Shown: piece after piece, positions 11,038-22,429 of the stretch
How positions within the stretch are numbered: position 1 is the first letter of the stretch
How the letters are laid out: every line of letters starts with the position of its first letter
Source: Eutreptiella sp. 'Long Island Sound 2002'
Taxonomy: Eukaryota; Euglenozoa; Euglenophyceae; Eutreptiales; Eutreptiaceae
Direction of reading: 5' to 3'
DNA: 64,000 bases
Assembly: GCA_964036045.1 (NCBI GenBank)
Contig: OZ038385.1
Location: 15,444,240 to 15,508,239, forward strand
Notes under the pieces: generated by a model
Told to the model about the DNA's origin: nothing
The model's input: only the letters and a program-made list of their open reading frames with translations
Database searches by the model: none
Translations under genes and position numbers: made by a program

Positions 11038-11525
11038 TGTCACCCGCCAGTGAGGAGAAATCCATGGCTCCCAATGCTTAGCACGGGGACAAAATCAGAA
11101 ATGGCCAACACGTGGGTGTATTGGCTATCTGATCCTGGCCCCAAGGTTGACACCCCGTAACGCAACCCATGCCTTCTCGAGGTCCCCAGTGAGGGCCTGC
11201 CTTGTGTGTTGCGCAACAACACCGACCAATATAGGGTTGTAAAACAAACAAACAAACAAAAAGAACACCCCACATTGCACATTGTGTACCGCAATTCCAC
11301 TCCCGGGTTTCCACAACGGGCCACCAAACGTTGGTGGCCACGCGGTTCCACGCTGCGCCCACACTCATTGCTGAGTGGGGCACCACTAGCGTAGCAAGGC
11401 TAGCGGCTCCGCTTGAGGAGTAGATGGATCGGACACAATGCTCAATGTGGGTGGCAGCTCCCCGCGCCAGGGGCCCCTTGTCCGCGGGCTGACGTTTGCA
11501 GTTAACATTTGCCGAGGGTAACAAA
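11038..11525. other. Non-satellite insert, unidentified
   Basis: About 490 bases unrelated to the satellite unit, with an (AAAC)n stretch at 11,237-11,260. A minus frame of 148 codons has no recognisable motif. The array resumes at 11,530. Confidence 0.5.
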
Positions 11526-11529
11526 TTGA

Positions 11530-12330
11530 ATAAGCGTGATGTGTACCAATCCCTTAGGAAACCCCCCCACCCCGGCCCCCCGCGACCTAGTACCCAAAAA
11601 TGGTGAAAAAGACGTAAAGACGGCCTAAAACATGCTTTACATAGCTTGGATGGTCATTTTGGGTGATGATAATACCAAAAGAACCAGTTTCAAAAACCTC
11701 GATTTTTGGGCTGTCCAGGGAGAAAGACGGCATAAGCAGGTTGTGTACCAATCTCTTTGGAGGACCCCCCCGCCACCCAATACCCAAATAGGGGACAAAA
11801 CACCCAAATACGGCCTAAAACATGCTTTACATAGCTTTGATGGTCATTTTAGGTGATGACAATACCAAAAAAACCAGTTTCCAAAACTTCGATTTTTGGG
11901 CTGTCCGGGGAGAAAACCTGCATAAGCAGGTTGTGTACCATTCTTTTGGGAGACCCCCCCCCCACCCAATACCCAAATAGGGGACAAAACACCCAAAGAC
12001 GGCCTAAAACATGCTTTACATAGCTTGGATGGTCATTTTAGGTGATCAGAATATCAAAAAAATAAGTTTCGAAAACTTCGATTTTTAAGCTGTCCAAGGT
12101 GAAAAACTGCATAAGCAGGTTGTGTACCAATCCCTTGGGAGCCCCCCCCCCACCCCTCCCCCCCGGACCTAATACCCAAATAGGGTGAAAAACATGTAAA
12201 TACGGCCTAAAACATGCTTTACATACCTTGGATGGTCATTTTGGGTGGTCACAATATCAAACAAACAAGTTTCGAAAACTTCGATTTTTGAGCTGCCCAG
12301 GTTGAAAAACTGCATAAGCAGGTTGTGTGT
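11530..12330 (+). repeat. Satellite array 3
   Basis: Four ~195-bp units. The first two are close to the type at 10,556 (GTGAAAAAGACGTAAAGACG); the last resembles that of array 1 (GGACCTAATACCC). So two unit subtypes are interleaved. Confidence 0.88.
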
Positions 12331-12965
12331 ACTGGCCCATTCACTAGGCCATTATTGGTGGAAACAGTCATTTCGCGTCTTTGGCACGGGTTGTGGACGG
12401 CCCCAGGCAAGGCTAGAGACTGCAAAAAACGTCCTTCCATATCCTAGTAGGCATATACTGTCACAACATCCCCACTTGCACCCCTCAGAGTAGGTACCAC
12501 GGGGTCACCGAGGTCGACGAACATAGCAAAAATGGCTGAAAAGTGCATAAACAGCATAAGCGCTCGTCCCACTCCGCCCCATACAAACCCCATAGAGTCG
12601 GGACCCGGAAAAACTTTTTCGGCTCAAAATCGAAAAAAACCAAAAGATTCATGATTTTCGACCCAAAAAAAGGGGGGGTCATTTTTTGACCCCCCCCCCC
12701 CACCCCCACCCCCCCCCCCTCCCTCAAAACCTGAAAAAAGTGGGTTTCAAGTGGGGGGGGTCTGGGGGGGTCCGGACCAAAAACTCATTGGGGGATGCGA
12801 TTATTGGACAAAATAATGATTTTACAAGGGGTTAAACTAACAATTCAACCCCTTGGGGTAGGGTACGCGAATAGCCACAAAATGGCCAAAATGGGGGGGT
12901 ATGTGGCGTTTTCCCATATATACGCCTGCCTGGCTTTGATCTAACAACCTCTGCGAGGTGATTTT
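12330..12965 (+). repeat. Higher-order block B, copy 2
   Basis: Colinear with 9,886-10,505 and highly similar. It includes the GGGGTCA/TGACCCC inverted repeat at 12,671-12,702 and the terminal GATCTAACAACCTCTGCGAG. Confidence 0.88.
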
Positions 12966-13636
12966 CGAAAACTCCGATTTTTGAGCTGTCCAAGGTGAAA
13001 AACGGCATAAGCAGGTTGTGTACCAATCTTTTGGGAGACCCCCCCCCCCCCACCCAATACCCTTATAGGGTGAAAAACACGCAAATACAACCTAAAACAT
13101 GCTTTACATAGCTTGGATGGTCATTTTAGGTGATGACAATACCAAAAGAACCAGTTTCAAAAACTTCGATTTTTGGGCTGTCCGGGGAGAAAAACAGCAT
13201 AAGCAGGTTGTGTACCAATCCCTTTGGAGGACCCCCCCCCCCCCCACCCAATACCCAAATAGGGTGAAAAACACGCAAATGCAGCCTAAAACATGCTTTA
13301 CATACCTTGGATGGTCATTTTAGGTGATCAGAATATCAAAAAAATAAGTTTCGAACACTTCGATTTTTGAGCTGCCCAAGGTGAAAAACTGCATAAGCAG
13401 GTTGTGTACCAATCCCTTGGGAGACCACCCCCCGCCCCGGACCTAATACCCAAATAGGGTGAGGGACACGTAAATACGGCCTAAAACATGCTTTAGATAG
13501 CTTGGATGGTCATTTTGGGTGGTCACAATATCAAAAAAACCAGTTTCGAAAACTTCGATTTTTGAGCTGCCCGGGGTGAAAAACTGCATCAGCAGGTTGT
13601 GTACCAATCTCTTGGGAAGCCCCCCCCCCCCCCCAT
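12960..13636 (+). repeat. Satellite array 4
   Basis: One partial and three complete ~195-bp units, each separated by C-runs. The last ends at the C-run at 13,620-13,634. Confidence 0.88.
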
Positions 13637-14072
13637 GCGGCCCACGCATGGTGTGGTACTGAAAAGGTATGCGCCACACACAGTACAGCAATGATCTGTT
13701 GAGGTGACCGGCAGCCGGAACTTTTGTTCAAATGTTGAGACGCCTTTGCGCCACCAAAGGCGCCTTTGCGCCCCCGAGGTTCGGGTACGACACGTCCTCA
13801 CGTGCCAGAGAGCAAGTGCATGACAGGGGCATGACCTGCAGGGCAAGGGTTAGAGACTAACCGGCACTGTGGGAGGGTGGTGGGTGCGAGCTGACCTCAG
13901 TGTCCAGAGGACCGAAGCCAAAGCACAGCCAGCAACCACCTGGTGTGGTACAGAACTGGTCTGCGCTGCAGTGGAGCAAGCAAAACACTGAACAATGTGG
14001 TTATGACCATGCGCCTGTGTGACAGGGGCGTATGCGAGCCCAGTTTCCGTTGCCTCATGGCCTCCATGCGGC
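13637..14072 (-). repeat. LINE-endonuclease-derived dispersed repeat, copy 1
   Basis: About 430 bases repeated in the opposite orientation at 46,490-46,910. The segment at 13,745-13,810 still encodes, on the plus strand, GAFAPPRFGYDTSSRAREQ. It aligns with the endonuclease domain of the LINEs at 16,850 and 25,855 (DAFAPPEFEHDTSLRAR). The repeat is therefore probably an old, rearranged LINE fragment. No intact frame remains. Confidence 0.7.
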
Positions 14073-14235
14073 CAATACCAAAATAGGGTGAAAAACATGT
14101 AAACACGGCCTAAAACATGCTTTACATACCTTGGATGGTCATTTTGAGTGGTCACAATGTCAACAAAACAAAATTCGAAAACTTCGATTTTTGAGCTGCC
14201 CTGGGTGAAAAACTGCATAAGCAGGTTGTGTACCG
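14073..14235 (+). repeat. Satellite unit, isolated
   Basis: A single ~165-bp unit of the satellite follows the LINE-derived repeat, without a leading C-run. Confidence 0.85.
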
Positions 14236-14645
14236 GCCCATTCACCAGGCCATTATTGGTGGAAATAGCCATTTCGCGTCTTTGGCACGGGCATTTGACC
14301 CACCCTCCGCAAAGCTACAGACTGCAAAAAACGTCCTTCCGTATCCTAGTAGGCATATATTATCACAACATCCCCACTCACACCCCTCAAAGTGGGTACC
14401 ACGGGGTCACCGAGCTCGCCAAAACCCCCAACACACCAAAAATGGCTAAAAAGTGCATAAACTGCATAAGCGCTCGTCCCACTCCGCCCCATACAAACCC
14501 TATGGAGTCGGGACCCGGAAACACTTTTTCTGCTCAAAATCGAAAAAAACCAAAAGATTCATGATTTTCGACCCCAAAAAAAGGGGGGGTCATTTTTTCG
14601 ACATTTTTGACCCCCCCCCACCCCCCCCACCCCCCCACCCCCCAC
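14236..14645 (+). repeat. Higher-order block B, copy 3 (5' part)
   Basis: Matches the first 370 bases of the other two blocks, including GTCGGGACCCGGAAACAC and the GGGGTCA/TGACCCC inverted repeat at 14,583-14,618. It ends in a C-run at which LINE copy 1 begins. Confidence 0.85.
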
Positions 14646-17600
14646 TTTCTGAGTGTCTATTTTTTTTCGGTGTCTTTTTGTCCATGCTTGCCCGGGCCGC
14701 TGGGCCTTGACAAACTGTCGCCGACGCCACCTCCTTGTCCCCTGACCGCATGAGTGTCCGGGACACCCAGGCCCGTCTGGCCACGCCAGGCGACGAGGTC
14801 ATTGTTCCTGCCGACGCCGGTCAACTGGCGTGTTTGGCAGCCATCGATGACGCCGACTATATCATTCAGGATGAAGTGGTGCTGAACAGTGGAGTTCCAG
14901 AGGCTGCCTCCCTGCCGTACGACCTCTTCAAGGACTGCGACTCGTCTGAAAAACTTGCTGCCGTCCTTTACGGCAGTCGCCCCAATGTTGTGCTCGTTAG
15001 GGAAATGACTGAATATGATAAAATCCAACATGCGATTAAGAGACTACTTGCTGATTTGCCCATGCTGGGCCGCTTTGTTGCTATCCTGCTTGAACCTGTC
15101 AGCGATGATGATGACAGGCCATCATTTCTCAATCGGGCACTCGCCCTCAACTCGAACTTGCCTTTCGGCTGCGAAAAGTTACAAATGGCGGACAGGTCTC
15201 TCATGCACATGCGCACACATGATCGATTTGATGTCTGGATTGCTAGCAGCACAAGGGACTCCAGAAGCCTATCTCCGCCCCCAACGTATAAGCTTCTGCG
15301 GCTTATGACGCCTGGGGCAGAAGTTGACAAGGTGGTGTTCCACGAGCCAGACGTGCGGGATAACCAATACGGTGTGCAGGTCCACAATGACCTAGTCAAC
15401 GGGCTGTTGGGGTCTATTGGCATGAACTCTGATGAAGTCCATCTCCTCCCGGGGACAGACCCACGGAACTCAAAACTGTTCTTCACGGAGTTGAATGAGG
15501 AACAGGTGAATACTGTGGTATCACAGTTCGGATCCAAGCCAAGGTTCCAGATCCAGCCAGTGGAATGGTATCGTGGTGCCAACGTGACCAACATGACTGC
15601 TGTCTATGAGGTGTGGATCAGAAGACGCACAAGGAAACATGGTCTCCCATGCTGTATGCCTCAGTTCTCGCGATGTTTTGGACAATCCCGGGCGTGCTGC
15701 AAGCACAATCGCCGGTGAAAATACACGTGCTGGGGCCCAGCAAACTGCTGCTGGGTCTCACGGAAACTGGGCACTCACTGCTGAAGACAAGGTATCGTGA
15801 ACTGGTGGCTGCTATCGGGGCTGTCTTCAAGGACTTGAGGACGGGACAGTTCCTCGATAGGGATATCATCTCCAAGCCCACAATCCCCTCGACATGGAAG
15901 AAGGACCTTGTGGGCACAGTGTACATTCTGGATGTGGCACCGTGGTGGTACCTCTCAGACCTGACTGAGGCCCTTGCACCCTCAGCGCACTGCCGGTATA
16001 TCGCGGACCGCGTCAGATGGAGTGTTGGGGAGATGCGCACTGCCACTTGGCGATTGACCGGGGAAAGTGTGACACAGCTGATTGGAAAGGTCTACCTGTC
16101 GGATTCTGGGATGCCTCCGATGTTTGTGATCTCCGAGGCGGATTACGAGGCGCGGAAAAGGCGCATCACAGACCGGCCCAGAAACACAGATGACTCGAAG
16201 ACACGCAGGCAAGGCCTAATCACGGCGGGAGAAATAGCCAAGGCCATGGAGTTGGATGACCAAGTCGACAAGGTCATCAGCTCCCTCAAACGCAAGCGGG
16301 ACTTGAAGGAAGATGAGGCTTCGTCGTCCAATGGAGCACCACGATGACGTCAGCATCAAGCATCCCTCTGAGCAGCACGCTCAGAGTATTGTCCCAAAAT
16401 ATCAATGGGTTTCAAACAAAAATAACCATGAGAAAGCGTAAGCAAAAGCGCATAGTGGCCCTAGGGTCACTGCTGCGGTCCCTGGAGGTGGACTTCTTCG
16501 CCATCCAAGAACCTCACTTCGTCACGGTGGAGGATCGTCAAGCGGGCGTGCAGTGCTTGTCAAAGTACGGGTATGGCCTGGACGGACCACTTCATGAAGA
16601 AGGACGGGGAGGAGTGGCACTGGCGTGGAAAACATCCAAGTGGACACTGCAATCAATGAAGTTCTTGTCTCCCAGGGCGTTGAAAGCCTCGCTGTCGAGT
16701 GGTCCGCTGGAGATCACCATAGTTGTGGTCCACTTCCACCACAAGCACACGCGTCGACGTTCGCAATGGAAAGACATCGCCAAGGAGTTACATGGACCGA
16801 ACCTGATTTTATGTGCTGATCACAATAGTTTAGTTGTAAAACACAGGGACGCCTTTGCGCCCCCAGAGTTTGAGCATGACACGTCTTTACGTGCCAGAGA
16901 CCAGGAGGTAACGACCTTGGCGAAAGCGGGTCTGCAGGATGTTTGGGTGGATATTCACTGTCCAACCCTGACGGACATCAAGGACAAGGAAGCATCGTGT
17001 CCGACGGGCTTCACATACGGCTACCCCTGAGAAGGAGAGCGACTCGATCCGCAGAGGCTACGCCGTATTGACCGCATCCACACAACATCTGAATTGCTGA
17101 GCCTGGCGACCAGCGTGTACCCCATGTTTGCTGCCAACTCAGACCACAAGGCGATCCTGGCTGAATTCACACCCCCGTCTTTCGACACAGAGGACACGGT
17201 CCCCAGATTCTACTGCCCAGAGACCATCCTTCACGACCCGGAGGCAATGGAAGATCTGGAGACATCTCTCAAGTCTATCAAGTCAACAGGGGATCAATGG
17301 TGGGAAGAGGCGCTGAGCTGCATCCAAAAGAAGGCGATCAACCATCAAAGGGAGCATAAAAACAAAAAGCAGTCGGTAGAACTACAGGCCCTGCGGTTCC
17401 TGCGTGGATCCACGAGAGACTCTGTCGCACCAGCGGTCTACCAATTTCTGTCATCACTGGGGATCGCAGCAACAGATGCAGCAACAGCCTACACCCTCCT
17501 GGTGGGGGTGTATGAAAAGGCTCAGCGTGACAGAACGGGCATGGAAACACTGTCCAAGCTCAAGGGGGTGATTACGACCGGGGAGACCTTAGGAGATCCG

Positions 17601-19800
17601 AGAACGCAAAGGAACGAATTGTATCGGTTAATGCGGGAGTTGCAGGAGCGAAAGAAACTTCAACAGCTGGTATCCAGGACAGGCTCGGCGATACGGGGCC
17701 AAAGGCGGTAGCAAAAGAGTTGGTGGACCATTGGGACAAAGTGTCCACACCGACGGGATCCACCGAAGAAGATTGTGTGGCCTATCTGAAGTCGTTAGGA
17801 GTGGAACAGCGGCTGCGCAAGGCGGGTCGACTTCTTTTCAAGCAACTATCCCTGGACATTGTTCATGAAGGCCTTAAGAGGCCGAACAGCAACAGCTCCC
17901 CTGGATTGGATGGTTTCTCGGCAAAATTCTTCAAGAGGTTCTCGGACATCTTCGAACCGCAAATGTATGACTCAATGAAACGTTTCCTCGAAGTGGGCAA
18001 AATGCCGGAGACATGGACCTCGGGAGTGGTGACAATGATCCCCAAGACGAAGGCGATGCCAACACCAGATTCGCTCCGACCAATTGCACTGCGAACTACA
18101 AGGCAAAAGTGGCTCACCAACATCCTCGTGATCCAGTTAGAGGATGTACTTCTCCACTGTATCCCGTCACAGCAAACAGGTTTCCTTCGACACAGAAGCA
18201 TACTTCAGCATGTCTATGGGTCACGGGCACTCTGGGATGGCCTACGTGAAGGAGCGGCGTTATCCGTGGACTTCAGAAACGCCTTCCCCACGATGTGTCA
18301 CGAGATGGTGTCGGCAGCTCTGGGTCTAATGTGCATACCATTCTTGTATATCCGTCTGATTCTACACCTTTTGCGAGCTCCGTATCTATACTCCGTTGGA
18401 AAAGGATACGTCCCAGGCGTATACCACCACCCGAGGGCAGGCACACGCCAGGGGGATCCACTCTCCCCGGCGCTGTTCTCCCTGGTGGCATCCTTTGTGA
18501 TTTTCCCACTACAAGACCTGGGTCCAGTGCTGACTGTCATGATGTATGCGGATGACCTCATCATTTTCTTTGATGGAGGAGCCAACCCACAGCTGTTGAA
18601 AAGGGTATGGGAAGTGGTTTCACGTTTTTGGACAGTTTTCGGGGTTGAAGGTCAACCTGAACAAAACGGCAGCGATAGTTCGCAACTGTGGGGGAATGGA
18701 GTGGGCGAGGTGCTTTCGGGACATTGGAGTGGATGTCAAAAACTTCGTCAAGTATATGGGTGTACGCTTGGGGAATATTCGGCACCAACAAGACGACCAA
18801 GGATGGGGGCTGACGATGGAGCAGGCCCTCGCACCAGCACTGCAAGAGGCCTTCCGTCGCGCAAGGGTGGTATCCACGTTGCAACTGTCCATGAACGAAC
18901 GAGCATTCATGCTGACATCATGGATTCTGCCGGTCGTGGCATGGGTATCCAAGGCATATTACGCCCCAGTCTCAGTGGTCAGACAACTGAAGTTAGTGTA
19001 TCACGTGACTATGGGTACCAACAGCTGGGGAATCACCTTACCAATCCTCTCACGACCAAGAACGCAAGGGGGACTGGCACTGCCAGAACCAGAACTGTTT
19101 CTTATGCATCAGGCGGCGGCTCCGTTCGTCAGCCTGTTGGGAGACCCTCACAAATTCCCTGACAAGGCAGTGGAGACCTTCTATGCATGGGCAGCAGCCA
19201 TAGGGTTCACACCATCCAAGGACAACCTTCCATATATTCAACTGGGCATGGTCCGAACGGCAGATCTCACATTTCTGGGATGGTCGGCGAAGGCACACTC
19301 CAACATTCAGCGAGTGGCCCCGCAGGTGGCCCCCCCGGCAAACCGGGACCGCCTGCCGTTGTGGCACTCTGTGTATTTCCGAAATGAGTTCTGCTGCTCC
19401 TACTACAACACGAAATTGATCCGGCAGGGGGTGCTGACGTGGGGTCAATTCCAAAGCTTGGAGGACGCAAGATTGTTCAACGCACGGCCTCGGACATGGA
19501 AAGGGGTCTACAGTCATGGCGGACGACTCCTCAACAAAGTCATGTCACAAGGGGGGTTTGATACCCCCGCAGTCCATACCCAAAACTGGACCAGGGCATG
19601 GCTGCTCCAGTTCTACGCCTCTCAGCCAGGGGTCCGCGACCCGCAAACACCGGAGGTATGGGAACAGCTGGCACAGGCACAGCTACCACCGAGGGCTCAA
19701 GACTTTGCGCGAAAGGCGCTGTGGCACAAACTGACCGTACATGCAAGAGTCTACAAGAGGTCAGGCACTGACAAGTGCCCGGTTTGCTCACAAAAGGAGA
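14646..19800 (+). mobile_element. Non-LTR retrotransposon (LINE), copy 1
   Basis: A two-ORF LINE starting right after a C-run and ending inside its C-terminal zinc motif, so the natural 3' end and any tail are missing. Relative to copy 2 (24,299-27,258) it carries one nonsense change and at least three frameshifts. Copy 2 corresponds colinearly to 15,297-18,257. It is not active in its present form. Confidence 0.93.
14750..16347 (+). pseudogene. LINE copy 1 ORF1 (frameshifted)
   Basis: The frame starts at the ATG at 14,750 (MSVRDTQARL). It runs to a frameshift near 15,620, where copy 2 continues VYEVWIKKTHKETWSPMLY, and resumes in the next frame to the stop at 16,347. The product would be roughly 530 residues. 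I see no zinc knuckle or RRM. The C-terminal third is basic and charged (SSLKRKRDLKEDE), in keeping with an RNA-binding LINE ORF1 protein. Its TGA overlaps the ORF2 ATG as ATGA, an arrangement also present in copy 2, which suggests stop-restart translation. Assignment as ORF1 rests on position; the family is otherwise unrecognised. Confidence 0.75.
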
Positions 19801-19830
19801 CCAGCGGACGACGTGGTCAAAGATTTCGGA
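16344..19830 (+). pseudogene. LINE copy 1 ORF2: AP endonuclease plus reverse transcriptase
   Basis: Starts at 16,344 within the ATGA overlap. The endonuclease-exonuclease-phosphatase domain shows LSQNINGFQT, FFAIQEPHF (catalytic Glu), ILCADHNSLV, and RIDRIHTT with NSDHKA (the terminal SDH motif). A CGA-to-TGA stop interrupts it at 17,028-17,030. RT follows: LRPIALRTT, VDFRNAFP, GTRQGDPLSPALF and the active-site YADD at 18,545-18,556, then GVRLGNIRH. The C-terminal zinc motif starts CPVCSQKE at about 19,777 but is cut off before its His and Cys. Frameshifts lie near 17,700 and 18,635. Copying of the element's RNA at a nicked target is the known role of such proteins. Confidence 0.92.
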
Positions 19831-20386
19831 TGCTTTCGATGCCCTTGCATTTGCAATTGCACCCCTGCACTTCACCTTCATCCAACAACTTGATGGTGTC
19901 AATTGCCATGCGGCATGTTTCTTGACGTTGCATTGTGCCTCGTCTCGGCACGTTCTCAAGGGCTTATTGCAAGTGCCACAAGATCCATTGTGGTTGTTGC
20001 GTGAAATGGCTGAGGCCACTCTGTACTTCAATCGTTCAAAGTTGGCCTCCACCCCAAGGACCCCAGCGGTACGTTGGGAGGTGGCCGGGATGTACCCCGA
20101 ACCCAAATCTGTGGACCCCGTTGACACATGCTTTTCTTGTGATGGCACACTTCACATGGCGTGCCACGAATGTAGGGTTCTTCATTGTGCCTTGCATGCG
20201 TCCATCTTGTGTGAATCGGAGATTTGTGTTGGGTGGCGCCAATTCTGGACGGCCAACCTTGCTGCTGTTGCTGTTGCTTCTGCTGTTGATGCTGCTGCTG
20301 CTGTTGACACCCGTTCTGGTGTGCCTACTGTTGTTGCTGCTTCTGCTGTTAACGCCCGTTGTGGTGTGTGGATTTGTCGCAAGTGA
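19775..20386 (+). CDS. Hypothetical cysteine-rich protein, possibly an exon
   Basis: An open frame of 203 codons that begins in the tail of LINE copy 1 and leaves LINE homology at about 19,800. The middle reads like genuine protein (DALAFAIAPLHFTF, LKGLLQVPQDPLWLLREMAE). A Cys/His cluster follows: CFSCDGTLHMACHECRVLHC, then C at the end of ASILC. This could bind zinc. The last 40 residues are an Ala/Val-rich stretch from a (GCTGTT)n repeat at 20,255-20,350. The true start is unknown because the N-terminal part belongs to the LINE. I do not recognise the family. Confidence 0.4.
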   Translation: MPGLLTKGDQRTTWSKISDAFDALAFAIAPLHFTFIQQLDGVNCHAACFLTLHCASSRHVLKGLLQVPQDPLWLLREMAEATLYFNRSKLASTPRTPAVRWEVAGMYPEPKSVDPVDTCFSCDGTLHMACHECRVLHCALHASILCESEICVGWRQFWTANLAAVAVASAVDAAAAVDTRSGVPTVVAASAVNARCGVWICRK

Positions 20387-20392
20387 TATGCA

Positions 20393-20587
20393 GTGCCTCC
20401 TCAATATCCCCAAGATGCCGATGGTCAACTGAGAAATGACCAAGCATTTTGCACCGAGCTGCAAGGGGAGTTGAAAACGGCTCTACTTGGGATGTGCACC
20501 AATAATCCCACAGTGCGAGGCAAACCGCGTCATGCAGATACCAAGGCCGACTTGATTTTCAAGCGTGTCTTTTGTAACTACTTGTAA
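20393..20587 (+). other. Short coding-like segment ending in a splice-donor-like GTAAGT
   Basis: In another frame from the preceding ORF, 62 codons read CTELQGELKTALLGMC and TKADLIFKRVFCNYL. The end, CTACTTGTAAGTAG, contains a consensus splice donor GTAAGT at 20,583. It may be an exon of the same decayed gene; no acceptor is identified. Confidence 0.3.
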
Positions 20588-20794
20588 GTAGTTCCCAAAG
20601 ATTTTGTTTCTACTGCCCGACCCCAATTGTATTTTGTTATGTTGGCCGAGTGCCAACTAATTGGTGTGCATGATGGTTTGGCCTGGGTGGGGCGCCACTA
20701 ACACAAGGGGCCGAGAATCGACTCGGGGGCCTTGTGCCCTTAAACAAAAGTACCTCCTACCATCGAAGTGTTGGCTACCTTGTTTAAAACGGCA

Positions 20795-20945
20795 GGCGGG
20801 GGGGGGGGGCTTAGTAGACCGAGGTAACACTTAGTAAAAAAATTTTTAAAAAGTTTTTGATATTCTTTTTACTAAGTTTTACCAAATTTTACTAAGTTTT
20901 ACCAAATTTTACTAAGTCTTACCTCATCCGGTCCTAAGCTTTACC
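20795..20945. repeat. AT-rich TTAGTAAAA / TTTTACTAA inverted repeats
   Basis: After a G-run, ACTTAGTAAAAA is followed by several TTTTACTAAGTTTTACCAAA units on the other side of an AT-rich centre. A related cluster is at 31,940-32,165. Confidence 0.7.
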
Positions 20946-21784
20946 AAATACCCGGACCTTCAGCCCTCCGGGGTTCTCCCGAGTATACTCAATGACACCT
21001 TGAGCGCCAGGAACAAAAGAAATAGAGCCTCCAGCGCATATGCACCACCCTCGTGCTTAGTCTCTTGCCTCAGAGCTCACCTGTCTTTGGCATCCCCCAA
21101 ATAGAAAAAGGTCCCTAAGCTGGGCCACAAAGAGGTGCTGCGTACATACTTCCAAGATGTCATTGACTAGTATTGGGTGGATTGCCGTTGTATAACCTAC
21201 CTCGACTGGTCATCCGAATGACCCACCACAGGAGTTCGACTAGGATCTTGCAGGCCAGTTGCTGGACCCTAATCATGCCTTATAAAAAATGCAAGATCTC
21301 CGACCAAGACCGGGAGGCAACAATCTTAGAGATTGCCCATAGATGATGTCCCTTGTTAAGTCCTGGATACTTTTGTCAATACCTCCTAGATACTTGCTGT
21401 TGATTCTTGGTTGATTCTCGGATGCTTGCTTTTCAATTCAGGATCCATGCTATCAATTCCTAGATGCCCCCCCCCCCCCCGCCCCCAAAGCTGAACCGGA
21501 CCTCAACCCACTTGGTTTTTCAACCTCAGGCCCAAAAAATTGCCAACCATGAGGGGCCGAATGGGGTCAGCAGAAGCACCTTAGGGAGGGAGTGACCACT
21601 GACAAGGATGTACGCATAACCTTGTAGAGTCCGGAGGGCCAGAGCTCAGCATGGAGCCAGAGTAGGGATGCACAATCCAATGGCGCCCAGAGAAGCGGGG
21701 AACACTGACACCATGGACACAAGGCGATGATAGCTGCGGGGCACGCGCGGCTAAAGCCTAATACAGACAATACAACCGGACCAT
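20946..21784. other. No recognisable gene
   Basis: Mixed sequence with a C-run at 21,469-21,487. A phrase TCAATTCCTAGATGCC before it resembles TTGATTCCTAGATACC at 46,050. No coding signal. Confidence 0.4.
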
Positions 21785-21905
21785 TTGAAGCCCCCTGCCC
21801 ACCTTGCAATCTCCCCCGATAGCGCATGACGGTCTCCTGGCTGGGGGTTGGGGAGTGGTCGCCAAGTGACGTTCTCCCCGGAGGGGGGGGGGGATTGCAA
21901 GGGTA
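21785..21905 (-). mobile_element. TTGCAA/poly-C palindromic element, complete copy
   Basis: On the minus strand: CCCTTGCAATC, C-run, GAACGTCACTTGGCGACC, GGAGACCGTCATGCGCTA, GGGGGAGATTGCAAGG. The 110-bp flank on its left matches 8,150-8,254, so the pair reflects a shared host repeat rather than two independent insertions. Confidence 0.65.
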
Positions 21906-21906
21906 T

Positions 21907-22406
21907 TTCAAGGCAAACTGTGGTACCCTCCACTGAAGCACGCAAAGAGAACACATGTGAAGCAACTTTTGCGTTGATGCCGTGCCAATGTGATTCATCC
22001 AACACAAATATTATTGGAGATCCAAAGGCATGGTAAAGAACTTTTGGGTACGAGGATCGCACACTTTGGACTGTTGCACATGTTGAGGTTGCATGACAAG
22101 CACGGGCTGCGTTGCACTGGCTCATGAGAAGGAGGCAATGGTGTGTGGGGTTGGTGTGACAGCCGCTTTAGCGCCCGCTTGTGCAGCCGGACTAGTGTGC
22201 TTGGCGGCTGGCTTTGCTCTTGGCTGGGGAGAAACCTTTGCTCTTTCCTTGGGGGCAACCACCGACTTCTTTGGGGGCACCAAATGCTTAGGGATCCACT
22301 TTTTCTCACATGCATCATGAGTGAAGTACAGTTTCCCATCGAACACATGCCCCACGGTCACTGGGAGGAAACATCTTGGGTTCGAAATAGCAACACAACA
22401 CACCAA
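21907..22406 (-). pseudogene. VWA/HVFDG-family member 4 (C-terminal half)
   Basis: The minus strand reads GHVFDGKLYFTHDACEKKWI, then a Lys/Pro/Ala-rich tail (PKHLVPPKKSVVAPKERAKV, then PRAKPAAKH). The usual VWA....GVWG lead-in has been replaced upstream. Downstream, past 22,100, the sequence changes to the flank shared with 8.15 kb. The tail resembles that of member 5 (KPAPKPVSKPPAK). It is a fragment and cannot make a complete protein. Confidence 0.55.
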
Positions 22407-22429
22407 TACACCGCCTTTGGAGAGAGAAT

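Noticed and set aside
8913-14235. CRISPR-like regular spacing of repeats
   Set aside because: Units are ~195 bp and contiguous, with no unique spacers; this is eukaryotic satellite DNA.
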